A DNA stretch of 21,385 nucleotides from positions 1-21,385 of the forward strand of contig CAIXAA010000215.1 of assembly GCA_903917305.1 (NCBI GenBank), given 5' to 3'. The position numbers and the translations under genes were made by a program. Positions 6,622-13,450 of the stretch are shown here, piece after piece. Each line of letters opens with the position of its first letter. Positions within the stretch are counted from its first letter, which is position 1. Source of the DNA: an uncultured Myxococcales bacterium (GTDB taxonomy: Bacteria > Myxococcota_A > UBA9042). Below the pieces are notes generated by a model, which did not search any database, had not been told where the DNA came from, and saw only the letters and a program-made list of their open reading frames with translations.

Positions 6622-8109
6622 ATGCCGGCTCCTTCCCACCACCTGAACAGCCTTCTTGCGCGCCTGGCCCTCGTCGGCCTCCTGGCGGCTGGCGCGGCTG
6701 GCTGCCAGAAGGGCGACCCCGACGAGAACTTCCGCCTGTGGAGCAACAACGAGGCCGGTTGGGAGGAGATGGCCAACTACGTCGCCGACCGCGGCAATGA
6801 CGCCAAGCTGCGCACGCGCGCGCTCGAAGTGCTGATCGACGACGGCGGCCAGCCTTCGCAGGCCATCCGCGTCGCGAGCAAGGCGCCGGACAAGGTCGAG
6901 CTGCTGCTGGCCCTGCAGCCCGCGCTGCAGAAGATGCTGGAGAACCCGAACATCAAGAAGCAGGGCCACGCCAAGCGCGTCCTGTTCGACATGCTCGGCG
7001 TGCTGCCGGAGGACAAGAAGACCTCGACGCGCAAGCTGATTGCCAAGTGGGCGTTCGGCGACCTGAGCGTGGACGACTCGGCCGCGCGCATCACCGAGAA
7101 GCTGGGCCAGCGCCTGCGTCCCGAGGAAATCGAGGCCCTGGGCGACGAGGGCGTGGCCGGCGCGGAGATCATGCTCGGCAAGGCGGTGGCGCGCGATGGC
7201 GTCGTGGCGTACCTGCAGGCGCTCAAGACGCCGGCGGCCAAGGCCGCGCTCATCAACGGCATGCGCCGCTACCACAAGATCAAGAACGTGAAGGTGACCG
7301 AGGGCGATCTGGCGGCGATCCAGTCGACCGACAGCGTCGATGGCCTGAGCTACTTCCTGGAGCTGTACGAGCGCCTGCTCCCGAGCCAGCACCCGGACGA
7401 CAAGGCCGCGGCTTCGCTGGCGATCTCGGCGGCCATCCAGTGGACGGAGAAGGCGGAGTCCAAGCCGCAGATCAAGGCGGCGTTCGATGCGAAGCTCAAG
7501 CCCATCTTCGAGCGGCTGCTGACCGGCCAGAACGCGGACGATCGCTGGTGGGCCTCGCAGATGCTGGTGGACTACGACCTGGTGCCGGGCCTCAAGGAGG
7601 CGCTGGCCAAGCTGCCCGACGACGGCAACTACGGCCAGGCGAACTTCGCGCAGAACGACGTGAAGATGATGATCACCGACCTGTGCCAGAAGGACGTGAA
7701 AGCACTGGGCAATGACGCGGTGCGCCCGGTGCTGGAAGCGGCGCTCAAGAGCACGCGCCTCATCGAGCGCATCGTCGCGGTGCGCTGCCTGACGGCGCTG
7801 GGCGACGACCCGTCGCTGGCGCTGCTGCGCAACTACGACAAGAAAGACAACCACATCGTCGATCCGATCATCGTTCCGCAGACGCGCCGCGACGTGACCG
7901 TGTCGGAGCTGGCGGCCTCGGGCGTCGAGATCGTCGAGTACCAGCGCGCCACGGACAAGCTGGCCGCGGAAGGCAAGGTCGACGCCGAGACGGCGAAGTG
8001 GCGCAAGCACTACGCCGGCTACAGCTTCGAGCGGCGCGGCAAGGCGCTGGTCAGCTTTGCGGAAGAGCGGGCGGCCGAGAAGGCCGCCAAGGCCAAGGGC
8101 GGCAAGTAG
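6622..8109 (+). CDS. Predicted lipoprotein with HEAT-like helical repeats, function unknown
   Basis: 495 aa from the ATG at 6622, which has GGAGG eight bases upstream; an in-frame ATG at 6577 has no such site and would spoil the signal peptide. The N terminus is a type II signal peptide: a short n-region, a hydrophobic core LLARLALVGLLAAGAAG, and Cys28 as the probable lipidated residue. The -3 residue is Ala rather than the favoured Leu, so the lipobox is slightly weak. The mature part is almost wholly helical, with repeated amphipathic helix pairs. The clearest HEAT-like stretch is about residues 370-410 (ALKSTRLIERIVAVRCLTAL). It ends in a Lys/Ala/Glu-rich tail. It probably acts as a scaffold at the inner or outer membrane, but no function can be named. 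Confidence 0.85.
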   Translation: MPAPSHHLNSLLARLALVGLLAAGAAGCQKGDPDENFRLWSNNEAGWEEMANYVADRGNDAKLRTRALEVLIDDGGQPSQAIRVASKAPDKVELLLALQPALQKMLENPNIKKQGHAKRVLFDMLGVLPEDKKTSTRKLIAKWAFGDLSVDDSAARITEKLGQRLRPEEIEALGDEGVAGAEIMLGKAVARDGVVAYLQALKTPAAKAALINGMRRYHKIKNVKVTEGDLAAIQSTDSVDGLSYFLELYERLLPSQHPDDKAAASLAISAAIQWTEKAESKPQIKAAFDAKLKPIFERLLTGQNADDRWWASQMLVDYDLVPGLKEALAKLPDDGNYGQANFAQNDVKMMITDLCQKDVKALGNDAVRPVLEAALKSTRLIERIVAVRCLTALGDDPSLALLRNYDKKDNHIVDPIIVPQTRRDVTVSELAASGVEIVEYQRATDKLAAEGKVDAETAKWRKHYAGYSFERRGKALVSFAEERAAEKAAKAKGGK

Positions 8110-8111
8110 GC

Positions 8112-8162
8112 GATTCGAGTCGTCCGCGCAGCGCGGCCCTGGGCTGCGCGTCGCCGCGAATC
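8112..8162. terminator. Nested inverted repeat between convergent genes, possible bidirectional terminator
   Basis: An inner perfect 8-bp stem (CGCGCAGC 8125-8132, GCTGCGCG 8143-8150, 10-nt loop) is enclosed by an outer 6-bp pair (GATTCG 8112-8117, CGAATC 8157-8162). It starts two bases after the lipoprotein stop, in the 120-bp gap to the convergent FHA gene. There is no T-tract, so it is not a classical intrinsic terminator. Confidence 0.45.
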
Positions 8163-8229
8163 CGCATCGGTGAGCTTGGCGACCAGACAAGAAGGAAACC
8201 GTGCTGCGACCGGTCTCCCGTCGCAGCAC

Positions 8230-9063
8230 TCATGCCTGCCGCACATCCAACCGGAACAACATCGACCCCACCAGCAGCTCGTCGCCTTTGGCGAGGCGCT
8301 GCGGCATCTGCGTGACGCGGGCGAAGGTGCCGTTGAGGCTGCCGACGTCGAGCACCTGCAGGTTGCCGGCGCTGGATTCGATGCGCAGGTGGCGGCCGCT
8401 CATGAAGCGGTCCTGCGGAAAGGACATGTCGCAGCCTTCGCGGCCCACGGTCAGCACGTCGCGGTCGGTCGACACGACGCGGCCCGCAAGGCCGCCGGCG
8501 AGCAGTTGGGTCACATGCAGGCGCGGCGGCGGCAGCGGCGTGCCGAACGTCTCGGCCGGCAGATCGGCGCCGTCGACCGCATCGGTCGGGGCGTCCTCGC
8601 CGTGGCGCGTCAGGAGGTACTGCTCCCCCGCGAAGATCACGTCGCCCGACTGCACGCGCACCGGCTCGCGGATGCGGCGAAAGCAGCCGCCCTGCCCCAG
8701 GATTTCGACGACCTCGACGGTCTCGCCCTGCTTGTCGACCACGATGTGCAGCGGGCTCATCAGCGGGTCGGACGGAAAGGCCAGATCGCCGGAGCGGCCC
8801 ACGGTATTGCGACCTTCGCGCAGCTCGAACCCCGTGCCTTCCGACACGGCGCCGCGCAGCACGATGAGGCGCGCCTGCCACTGCAAGTCCTCGTTTCCGA
8901 ACGCGTCCTGGCCCGACGGCGCAGGGCCGCCGGGCGGCGGCGGCGGCAGGAAGGCATCGGCCGGCTGCCAGTTGCCGCTGTGCAGCGACTGACCGCAACG
9001 TCCGCAGAACTGGTAGGTGGTGGGGCACGTCGTGCCGCACTTGGGACAGGTCACCAGCGCCAT
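8230..9063 (-). CDS. Zinc-ribbon and double FHA-domain protein
   Basis: 277 aa. The N terminus is a zinc ribbon: CPKC at 6-9 and CGRC at 20-23. It is followed by a Pro/Gly-rich linker and two forkhead-associated domains, the phosphothreonine-binding modules. FHA1 (about 66-155) has the core GRSGDL at 89-94 and SPLH at 103-106. FHA2 (about 183-275) is more canonical, with VGREGCD at 206-212, SGRH at 222-225 and SLNGTF at 242-247. The start at 9063 is set by AGAGGA upstream; the longer open frame upstream enters the promoter region of the divergent gene and lacks similarity. By family knowledge it is an adaptor that reads Ser/Thr kinase phosphorylation. No kinase gene is in the window, so its partner is unknown. 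Confidence 0.9.
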   Translation of the reverse strand: MALVTCPKCGTTCPTTYQFCGRCGQSLHSGNWQPADAFLPPPPPGGPAPSGQDAFGNEDLQWQARLIVLRGAVSEGTGFELREGRNTVGRSGDLAFPSDPLMSPLHIVVDKQGETVEVVEILGQGGCFRRIREPVRVQSGDVIFAGEQYLLTRHGEDAPTDAVDGADLPAETFGTPLPPPRLHVTQLLAGGLAGRVVSTDRDVLTVGREGCDMSFPQDRFMSGRHLRIESSAGNLQVLDVGSLNGTFARVTQMPQRLAKGDELLVGSMLFRLDVRQA

Positions 9064-9188
9064 CTGTTTCCTCTCCGGGACAAGCTGGCCACGCGGGGCC
9101 GGATGCCGAATCGTTCCACGGCCGTGCGCCACGTGCAACGGTCCGACCGTCTGCGGTGCGAACGATAGCCCGTTGTGGCAATCGCCGC

Positions 9189-9194
9189 TACAAT
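9189..9194 (+). promoter_or_regulatory. Possible -10 box immediately before pbp1A
   Basis: TACAAT lies 8 bp before the chosen ATG (9203), with no recognisable -35 at 16-18 bp and no Shine-Dalgarno sequence between it and the start. If used, transcription would begin almost at the ATG and give a leaderless or nearly leaderless mRNA. It lies in the 139-bp divergent gap 9064-9202. Confidence 0.3.
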
Positions 9195-9202
9195 CCGCGC
9201 CC

Positions 9203-11719
9203 ATGCCCAGCGCGCCGTCGACCAGCCATCGGGCCCCCCCTTCGCGCTCCCCGCCGCCACGCAACGTCCGCGAGCTGCCGCAGCAGGCGGGCGCGCCCAA
9301 ACGCGCGGGCTGCCTGGGCCGCCTGCTGGCCCTGTTTCTCCTGCTCGCGGCCCTGGGTTTCGCGGCAGGCGCGCTCGGTTTCGTCTGGCTGCAAGAGACC
9401 TTGCCCGACGTCTTCTCCTTCGACGCCTACCGCAGCATCGCCTTCGAATCCTCGCGCGTGCAGGCCGCCGGCGGCGAGATCGTCGCGCAGTTCGGCGAGG
9501 AGATCCGCACCGTCGTGCCGCTCGCGCGCATCCCCGTGACCGTGCGCGCGGCGATCGTGTGCGCGGAGGACGCTTCCTTCTACAGCCATCCCGGCTTGGA
9601 CATCGTCGGCATCGCGCGGGCGCTGTGGGTCGACATGACGACGGGCCGTGCGGCGCAAGGCGCGTCGACGATCACGCAACAGTTTGCCAAGACTCGCTTT
9701 CTCAGCCGCGAGAAGACATTGACGCGCAAGTTGAAGGAGTTGGTGCTGGCGCGCAAGCTGGAGGAGCAGCTCGGCAAGGACGAGATCCTGACGCTCTACG
9801 CCAACGAGGTGTACTTCGGCCACGGCCGCTACGGCGTGGAGGAGGCGGCGCGCTTCTATTTCGGCAAGTCTGTCAGCGACATCGACGTGGCACAGGCCGC
9901 GCTGCTCGCAGGCGTGGTGAACAGCCCAGGGCGCTGGTCGCCGCTGCGGCACCCGAAGGCAGCTTTGGAGCGGCGCACGTACGTGCTGCAACAGATGGAA
10001 AAGCATGGCTATCTGACGACGGCCGATCGCGAGCGGGCGGACAAGGCGCCGCTGCCCAAGGCGGGCCAGGATCAGCTCACCGACACCGGCGCGTACTTCG
10101 CGGAGGAAGTGCGCAGGTTCGTGATGCAAAAGGTGGATCGCGAGACGCTGCTGCACGGCGGGCTGCGCATCGAGATTGCGCTGGATGTCGGGCTGCAGCG
10201 CGCGGCCGAGGCGGCTGTGGCGGCGGGCCTGACGCGTTTTGACCAGCAGTACAAGACGTTCCAGCCGGTGAAGCACTACGACGACGATGCGGCGCTGCAG
10301 GAAGGGCTGCGCAAGCTGACGCAGCAGCAGGGCAAGCCGGCGGTCGGACGCATCCTGCTGGGGATTGTCCGGGGTCCGGCAACCGGAACCGGAGCCGGAG
10401 CCGGAACCGGAACCGGAGCCGGAGCCGGAACCGGAACCGGAGCCGGAGCCGGAGCCGGAGCCGGGACCGGAGCCGCAATCGAGGGCTACCGCGTCGATCT
10501 GGGCACGGTGCAAGGCATTCTTCCCGCCAGCGCGCTTGACCGCTACAGGCATCCCGCCCTCGATCCCGCCAAGCCGGCCGATCCAGCCAAGCCTGTGGAA
10601 CCGTTCGCGCTGCGCGAAGGCGACCTCATCCGCGTCTCGATCCGCGACCAGAGCGAAGGCAGGCTGCTGCTGTCGCCGGAGTTCGGGCCGCAGGTGGCGC
10701 TGGTGGCGATCGAACCGCAGTCGCGGCTGGTGCGGGCGCTGGTCGGCGGCGATGACTTCGCCGTGCATCCTTTTGATCGCGCGGTCGATTCGCGTCGGCA
10801 GCCCGGCTCCACCTTCAAGACCTTCACCTACGGCGCGGCGATCGAGGCGGGCTTGACGACGCCGGACAGCTCTTTTGTCGACGAATCGCATACCTACGTC
10901 ATCGCCGGCAAGCCTTGGACGCCGCGCAACTACAGCGGCCGCTACGACGGCAAGACCTACACGGCGCGCGAGGCGCTGGCGCAGTCGATCAACTCGATCG
11001 CCGTGGCGGTCGCGGCGCTGGTCGGCCCCGAGAAGATCGCGGCTTTTGCGGAGCGGCTCGGCATCGCCAGCCCGCTGCAGGCTGGGCTGCCGCTGGCGCT
11101 GGGCGCTTCGAGCGTGACGCCGCTGGAATTGACCAATGCCTATGCGAGCTTGGCCGCAGGCGGCAAGACGTTGACGCCGATCCTGGTGACGCGCATCGCC
11201 AAGCGCGACGGCACCGGCGTCTACCTCGCGCCGCGCCTGGAGGGCGTCAAGGTGCTGTCCGGCGACGTCACGCTCGCGCTGACGGACATGCTCGGCGAGG
11301 TGGTGCGGCGCGGTTCCGGCAAGGAGGCGCTCAAGGTCGGGCGGCCGGCGGCGGGCAAGACCGGCACGTCCAACGGCGGTCGCGACGCATGGTTCGTCGG
11401 CTTCACGCCGGAGCTGTGCACGGGCGTCTGGCTCGGCTACGACGATCGCAAGCCGATCGCCAAGGCGTCGGGCGGTGCGCTCGCAGTGCCGATCTGGGTG
11501 GATTTCATGAAGAAAGGCCTGGAGCGCGTGCCGGTCCAGCCCCTGCCGCGCCTGCCCCACGTCCTTGCCGGGCCGCTCGGCAAGCCGCTGCCGGTGCCGG
11601 CGGGCGATCCGGAGCTGGGCGCGCAGGACCTCGACGACGCGCAGCTGGCGCCGGAGGAGACGGTCCCGACGCCGCATGAGCTGCCGCCGGTGCCGAAACT
11701 GCGGGAAGATCGCGAGTAG
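9203..11719 (+). CDS. Class A penicillin-binding protein (PBP1A-like transglycosylase/transpeptidase)
   Basis: 838 aa bifunctional peptidoglycan synthase. A proline-rich cytoplasmic N terminus leads to one membrane helix (about residues 38-60). The GT51 domain follows, with EDASFYSHPG (E122 the likely catalytic Glu), GASTITQQFAK, RKLKELVLARKLEE and the NEVYFGHGRYGVEEAA motif. A PCB_OB-type domain comes next, interrupted by a Gly-Thr/Gly-Ala repeat (about 394-424). The transpeptidase domain has all three active-site motifs: STFK (S536, K539), SIN (S595-N597) and KTG (K719). Start: the ATG at 9203 precedes the first sensible sequence; the frame is open back to 9017, but that part is antisense to the FHA gene. 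No ribosome-binding site is seen. The TAG stop directly abuts the stop of the convergent mrp gene. Similar in layout to mrcA/ponA products. Confidence 0.95.
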   Translation: MPSAPSTSHRAPPSRSPPPRNVRELPQQAGAPKRAGCLGRLLALFLLLAALGFAAGALGFVWLQETLPDVFSFDAYRSIAFESSRVQAAGGEIVAQFGEEIRTVVPLARIPVTVRAAIVCAEDASFYSHPGLDIVGIARALWVDMTTGRAAQGASTITQQFAKTRFLSREKTLTRKLKELVLARKLEEQLGKDEILTLYANEVYFGHGRYGVEEAARFYFGKSVSDIDVAQAALLAGVVNSPGRWSPLRHPKAALERRTYVLQQMEKHGYLTTADRERADKAPLPKAGQDQLTDTGAYFAEEVRRFVMQKVDRETLLHGGLRIEIALDVGLQRAAEAAVAAGLTRFDQQYKTFQPVKHYDDDAALQEGLRKLTQQQGKPAVGRILLGIVRGPATGTGAGAGTGTGAGAGTGTGAGAGAGAGTGAAIEGYRVDLGTVQGILPASALDRYRHPALDPAKPADPAKPVEPFALREGDLIRVSIRDQSEGRLLLSPEFGPQVALVAIEPQSRLVRALVGGDDFAVHPFDRAVDSRRQPGSTFKTFTYGAAIEAGLTTPDSSFVDESHTYVIAGKPWTPRNYSGRYDGKTYTAREALAQSINSIAVAVAALVGPEKIAAFAERLGIASPLQAGLPLALGASSVTPLELTNAYASLAAGGKTLTPILVTRIAKRDGTGVYLAPRLEGVKVLSGDVTLALTDMLGEVVRRGSGKEALKVGRPAAGKTGTSNGGRDAWFVGFTPELCTGVWLGYDDRKPIAKASGGALAVPIWVDFMKKGLERVPVQPLPRLPHVLAGPLGKPLPVPAGDPELGAQDLDDAQLAPEETVPTPHELPPVPKLREDRE
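10380..10475 (+). repeat. In-frame GGAACC/GGAGCC hexamer repeat within pbp1A
   Basis: About 16 hexamers coding for alternating Gly-Thr and Gly-Ala dipeptides. A 24-bp higher-order unit (two GGAACC, two GGAGCC) recurs about three times, then breaks into GGAGCC units. It falls in a loop of the OB-like domain, between GRILLGIVRG and GYRVDLGTVQGILP. Because the period is a multiple of three, copy-number change keeps the reading frame. Confidence 0.95.
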
Positions 11720-12814
11720 TTATCCGGGAGTCGGCGCAGTGAAGAAGCCCTTGCCCGCTTCGGCAATCGCCTTGCTCTTGTGCGCGGCAATCGCCTGCTG
11801 CGACGCGACCTTGCCCGCCATCTGCCGGTAGATCTGCGTCTGCAGGGAGTCCGGCTCCGCGACGACGATGGGCCGCCCCGCATCCGCATTCGGCGACACG
11901 GCCATGTCCAGCGGCAGGGAGCCGAGGAACGGCACGCCGTGCTGCGCGCAGTGCTCCGCGCCGCGGCTCGGCCCGAAGATCGCGTAATCCTTGCCATTGT
12001 CCGGGCAGCGGAAGTAGGCCATGTTCTCGACCAGGCCGAGCACGTCCACCTTCATCATCGAGAACATGCGCAGCGCGCGCAGCACGTCGGCAAAGGCCAC
12101 GTCCTGCGGCGTCGTCACGACGATGGCGCCGGAGAGCGAGATCGCCTGGCACAGGCTCAGGATGATGTCGCCGGTGCCGGGAGGCAGGTCGACGATGAGG
12201 TAGTCGAGCTCGCCCCACTCGACGTCGTCGATGAACTGCGTGACCGCGCGGCCGACCATCGGGCCGCGCCACGCGACCGCCATGTCGTCCTGGATCATGA
12301 AGCCCATGGAAACACAGCGGATGCCGTGCGCTTCGGCCGGCACGATCTTCGACGCCGCATTGACCGTCGGCTTGGTGCCGCGCAGCCCGAGCAGGATCGG
12401 CACGCTGGGTCCGTACATGTCCGCATCGAGCAGCCCGACCTTCGCGCCGGCCTGCGCGAGCGCGACCGAGAGGTTGACGGCGACCGTGGACTTGCCGACG
12501 CCGCCCTTGCCTGCGCCGACGCCGATGATGTGACGGATCTTGTTCAACTTCGTCGCAGAGTCCGGCGGATCCGCCTCCAGCCGCAGCGCAATGCTGCCGA
12601 TGCCCGGCAGCGCGTCGAGGGCCGCGAGCACCTGGGTGCGCAGCAGCTCCTTGTGCGGCGTGGCCGGCGAGGTGAGCGCGATGCGCAGCGAGACGTCGCC
12701 GTCCGCAACGGACAGATCCCGCACCAGATCCAACGTCACCAGATCGGCGCCGAGATCCGGCTCCTGCACCGCGCTGAGCGCCTTGCGAACATCGTCTGCC
12801 GTCAACTTGGCCAT
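11720..12814 (-). CDS. mrp: Mrp/ApbC (NBP35-type) Fe-S cluster carrier P-loop ATPase
   Basis: 364 aa. Residues 1-80 are a MIP18/DUF59 domain, followed by a deviant Walker A motif GKGGVGKST (102-110). DADMYGPSVP (130-139), the switch segment DLPPGTGD (209-216) and TTPQDVA (234-240) are all typical of Mrp. The family carries and transfers Fe-S clusters as a dimer bridged by a CxxC motif. Here the corresponding site reads CPDN (C270, no second Cys), so cluster binding may differ. Start ATG at 12814 with GGAGG. It is divergent from iscR, sharing a 210-bp control region, which fits a joint role in Fe-S assembly. The stop TAA is immediately adjacent to the pbp1A stop, leaving no room for a terminator between them. 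Confidence 0.95.
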   Translation of the reverse strand: MAKLTADDVRKALSAVQEPDLGADLVTLDLVRDLSVADGDVSLRIALTSPATPHKELLRTQVLAALDALPGIGSIALRLEADPPDSATKLNKIRHIIGVGAGKGGVGKSTVAVNLSVALAQAGAKVGLLDADMYGPSVPILLGLRGTKPTVNAASKIVPAEAHGIRCVSMGFMIQDDMAVAWRGPMVGRAVTQFIDDVEWGELDYLIVDLPPGTGDIILSLCQAISLSGAIVVTTPQDVAFADVLRALRMFSMMKVDVLGLVENMAYFRCPDNGKDYAIFGPSRGAEHCAQHGVPFLGSLPLDMAVSPNADAGRPIVVAEPDSLQTQIYRQMAGKVASQQAIAAHKSKAIAEAGKGFFTAPTPG

Positions 12815-12849
12815 GGCCTGCCTCCGCGCTGGGATTGTCGTCGGGCGGA

Positions 12850-12878
12850 GGTATACGGACCGACTCGGTCCGTGTCAA
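12850..12878 (-). promoter_or_regulatory. Predicted mrp promoter
   Basis: On the minus strand a perfect TTGACA (12878-12873) is followed by exactly 17 bp and TATACC (12855-12850), giving a leader of about 30 nt to mrp. The spacer is filled by a perfect palindrome listed separately. Confidence 0.6.
12855..12873. promoter_or_regulatory. Perfect 19-bp palindrome (operator candidate) in the mrp promoter spacer
   Basis: ACGGACCGA-C-TCGGTCCGT: two 9-bp arms around one central base. It covers the whole -35/-10 spacer of the mrp promoter, touching one base of each hexamer, and lies about 20 bp upstream of the divergent iscR -35. A dimeric regulator is the obvious reader. I cannot name it from sequence. 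Confidence 0.6.
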
Positions 12879-12892
12879 ACCGCGCAATCCGG

Positions 12893-12921
12893 TTGACACC
12901 GGCGGAGGCGCGTCGTAATGT
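12893..12921 (+). promoter_or_regulatory. Predicted iscR operon promoter
   Basis: A perfect TTGACA (12893-12898), a 17-bp spacer and TAATGT (12916-12921) make the best sigma70-type promoter in the window, with a start near 12928 and a leader of about 97 nt. The -35 box sits inside a short inverted repeat CCGGT-TGAC-ACCGG (12889-12902). Confidence 0.65.
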
Positions 12922-12922
12922 G

Positions 12923-12937
12923 CGACTGGTTTGGTCG
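12923..12937 (+). promoter_or_regulatory. IscR type-1-like dyad at the iscR transcription start
   Basis: CGAC-TGGTTTG-GTCG keeps the GAC-N7-GTC spacing of the E. coli type-1 IscR site. It overlaps the expected transcription start, where binding of [2Fe-2S]-IscR would block its own operon. Only short arms match, so this is a candidate. Confidence 0.4.
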
Positions 12938-12993
12938 GACATGTAATCGCCCCAGCAACGGGCGACTGCGCGACCGAGGCCAGGATAGCGGCC

Positions 12994-13009
12994 GCGCCCC
13001 AAGGGGCGC
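12994..13009 (+). promoter_or_regulatory. Stable hairpin abutting the iscR ribosome-binding site
   Basis: GCGCCCCAAGGGGCGC, a perfect inverted repeat (at least a 6-bp GC stem with a CAAG tetraloop) in the iscR leader. It ends one or two bases before the AGAGGAAAGAG ribosome-binding site. It could tune translation or protect the 5' end. It has no T-tract, so it does not look like a terminator. Confidence 0.45.
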
Positions 13010-13024
13010 AAGAGGAAAGAGACC

Positions 13025-13420
13025 GTGCTTCGCCTGTCCAAGAAAGCGGATTATGGCCTCGTGGCGCTCAAGGCCCTGGGTGCGCTCGGCCCGGACGAGT
13101 CGATCTCGGCGCGCGAACTGGCCGTGCGCAACAGCCTGCCCGCCGATCTGACGCCCAAGGTGCTGGCGCGGCTGGCGCAAGCCGGGCTGGTCGAGGCAAG
13201 CATGGGCAAGATGGGCGGTTACCGCCTGGTGCGCAGCCTGGACGACATCACGGTCGCCGAAGTGGTGCGCATCCTGGACGGCGAGTCGCACATCTCCGCG
13301 TGCGCGGACGGCGATGGCCACTGCCAGCGCTTCGCGGAGTGCAACATCAAGAATCCGCTCGATAATCTCAACCGCGAAGTGCTCAAGGTGCTGGACCGGA
13401 TGACGCTCGCCCAACTGTAG
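13025..13420 (+). CDS. iscR: Rrf2-family Fe-S regulator IscR
   Basis: 131 aa winged-helix transcription factor that senses Fe-S status with a [2Fe-2S] cluster and represses the isc operon when loaded. The N terminus (LRLSKKADYGLVAL) and wing region (MGKMGGYRLVR) are typical Rrf2. Three Cys at 93, 100 and 106 match the cluster-binding loop of IscR; the spacing is x6/x5 rather than x5/x5 as in E. coli. The His ligand found in E. coli IscR after the third Cys (CLTH) is not present in CNIKN. Start: GTG at 13025 with AGAGGAAAGAG just upstream. It is the first gene of the rightward isc operon, 30 bp before iscS. Confidence 0.92.
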   Translation: MLRLSKKADYGLVALKALGALGPDESISARELAVRNSLPADLTPKVLARLAQAGLVEASMGKMGGYRLVRSLDDITVAEVVRILDGESHISACADGDGHCQRFAECNIKNPLDNLNREVLKVLDRMTLAQL

Positions 13421-13450
13421 GCGGCCCCAGTAGAAGAACAGCGAGGCAGC

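Noticed and set aside
6574..8229. Long minus-strand open frame opposite the lipoprotein gene
   Set aside because: Mirror of the coding frame, rich in Arg, Leu, Val and His; the plus strand has a ribosome-binding site and signal peptide.
9017..9202. Longer N terminus for the PBP starting at 9017
   Set aside because: That stretch is antisense to the start of the FHA gene and would put an unlikely sequence before the Pro-rich tail and membrane helix.
10365..10856. Plus-frame open frame with a Glu-Pro repeat inside pbp1A
   Set aside because: Only an alternate-frame reading of the hexamer repeat within a real gene.
9188..11677. 829-codon minus-strand open frame opposite pbp1A
   Set aside because: The opposite strand encodes a complete PBP with all catalytic motifs; the antisense frame has none.
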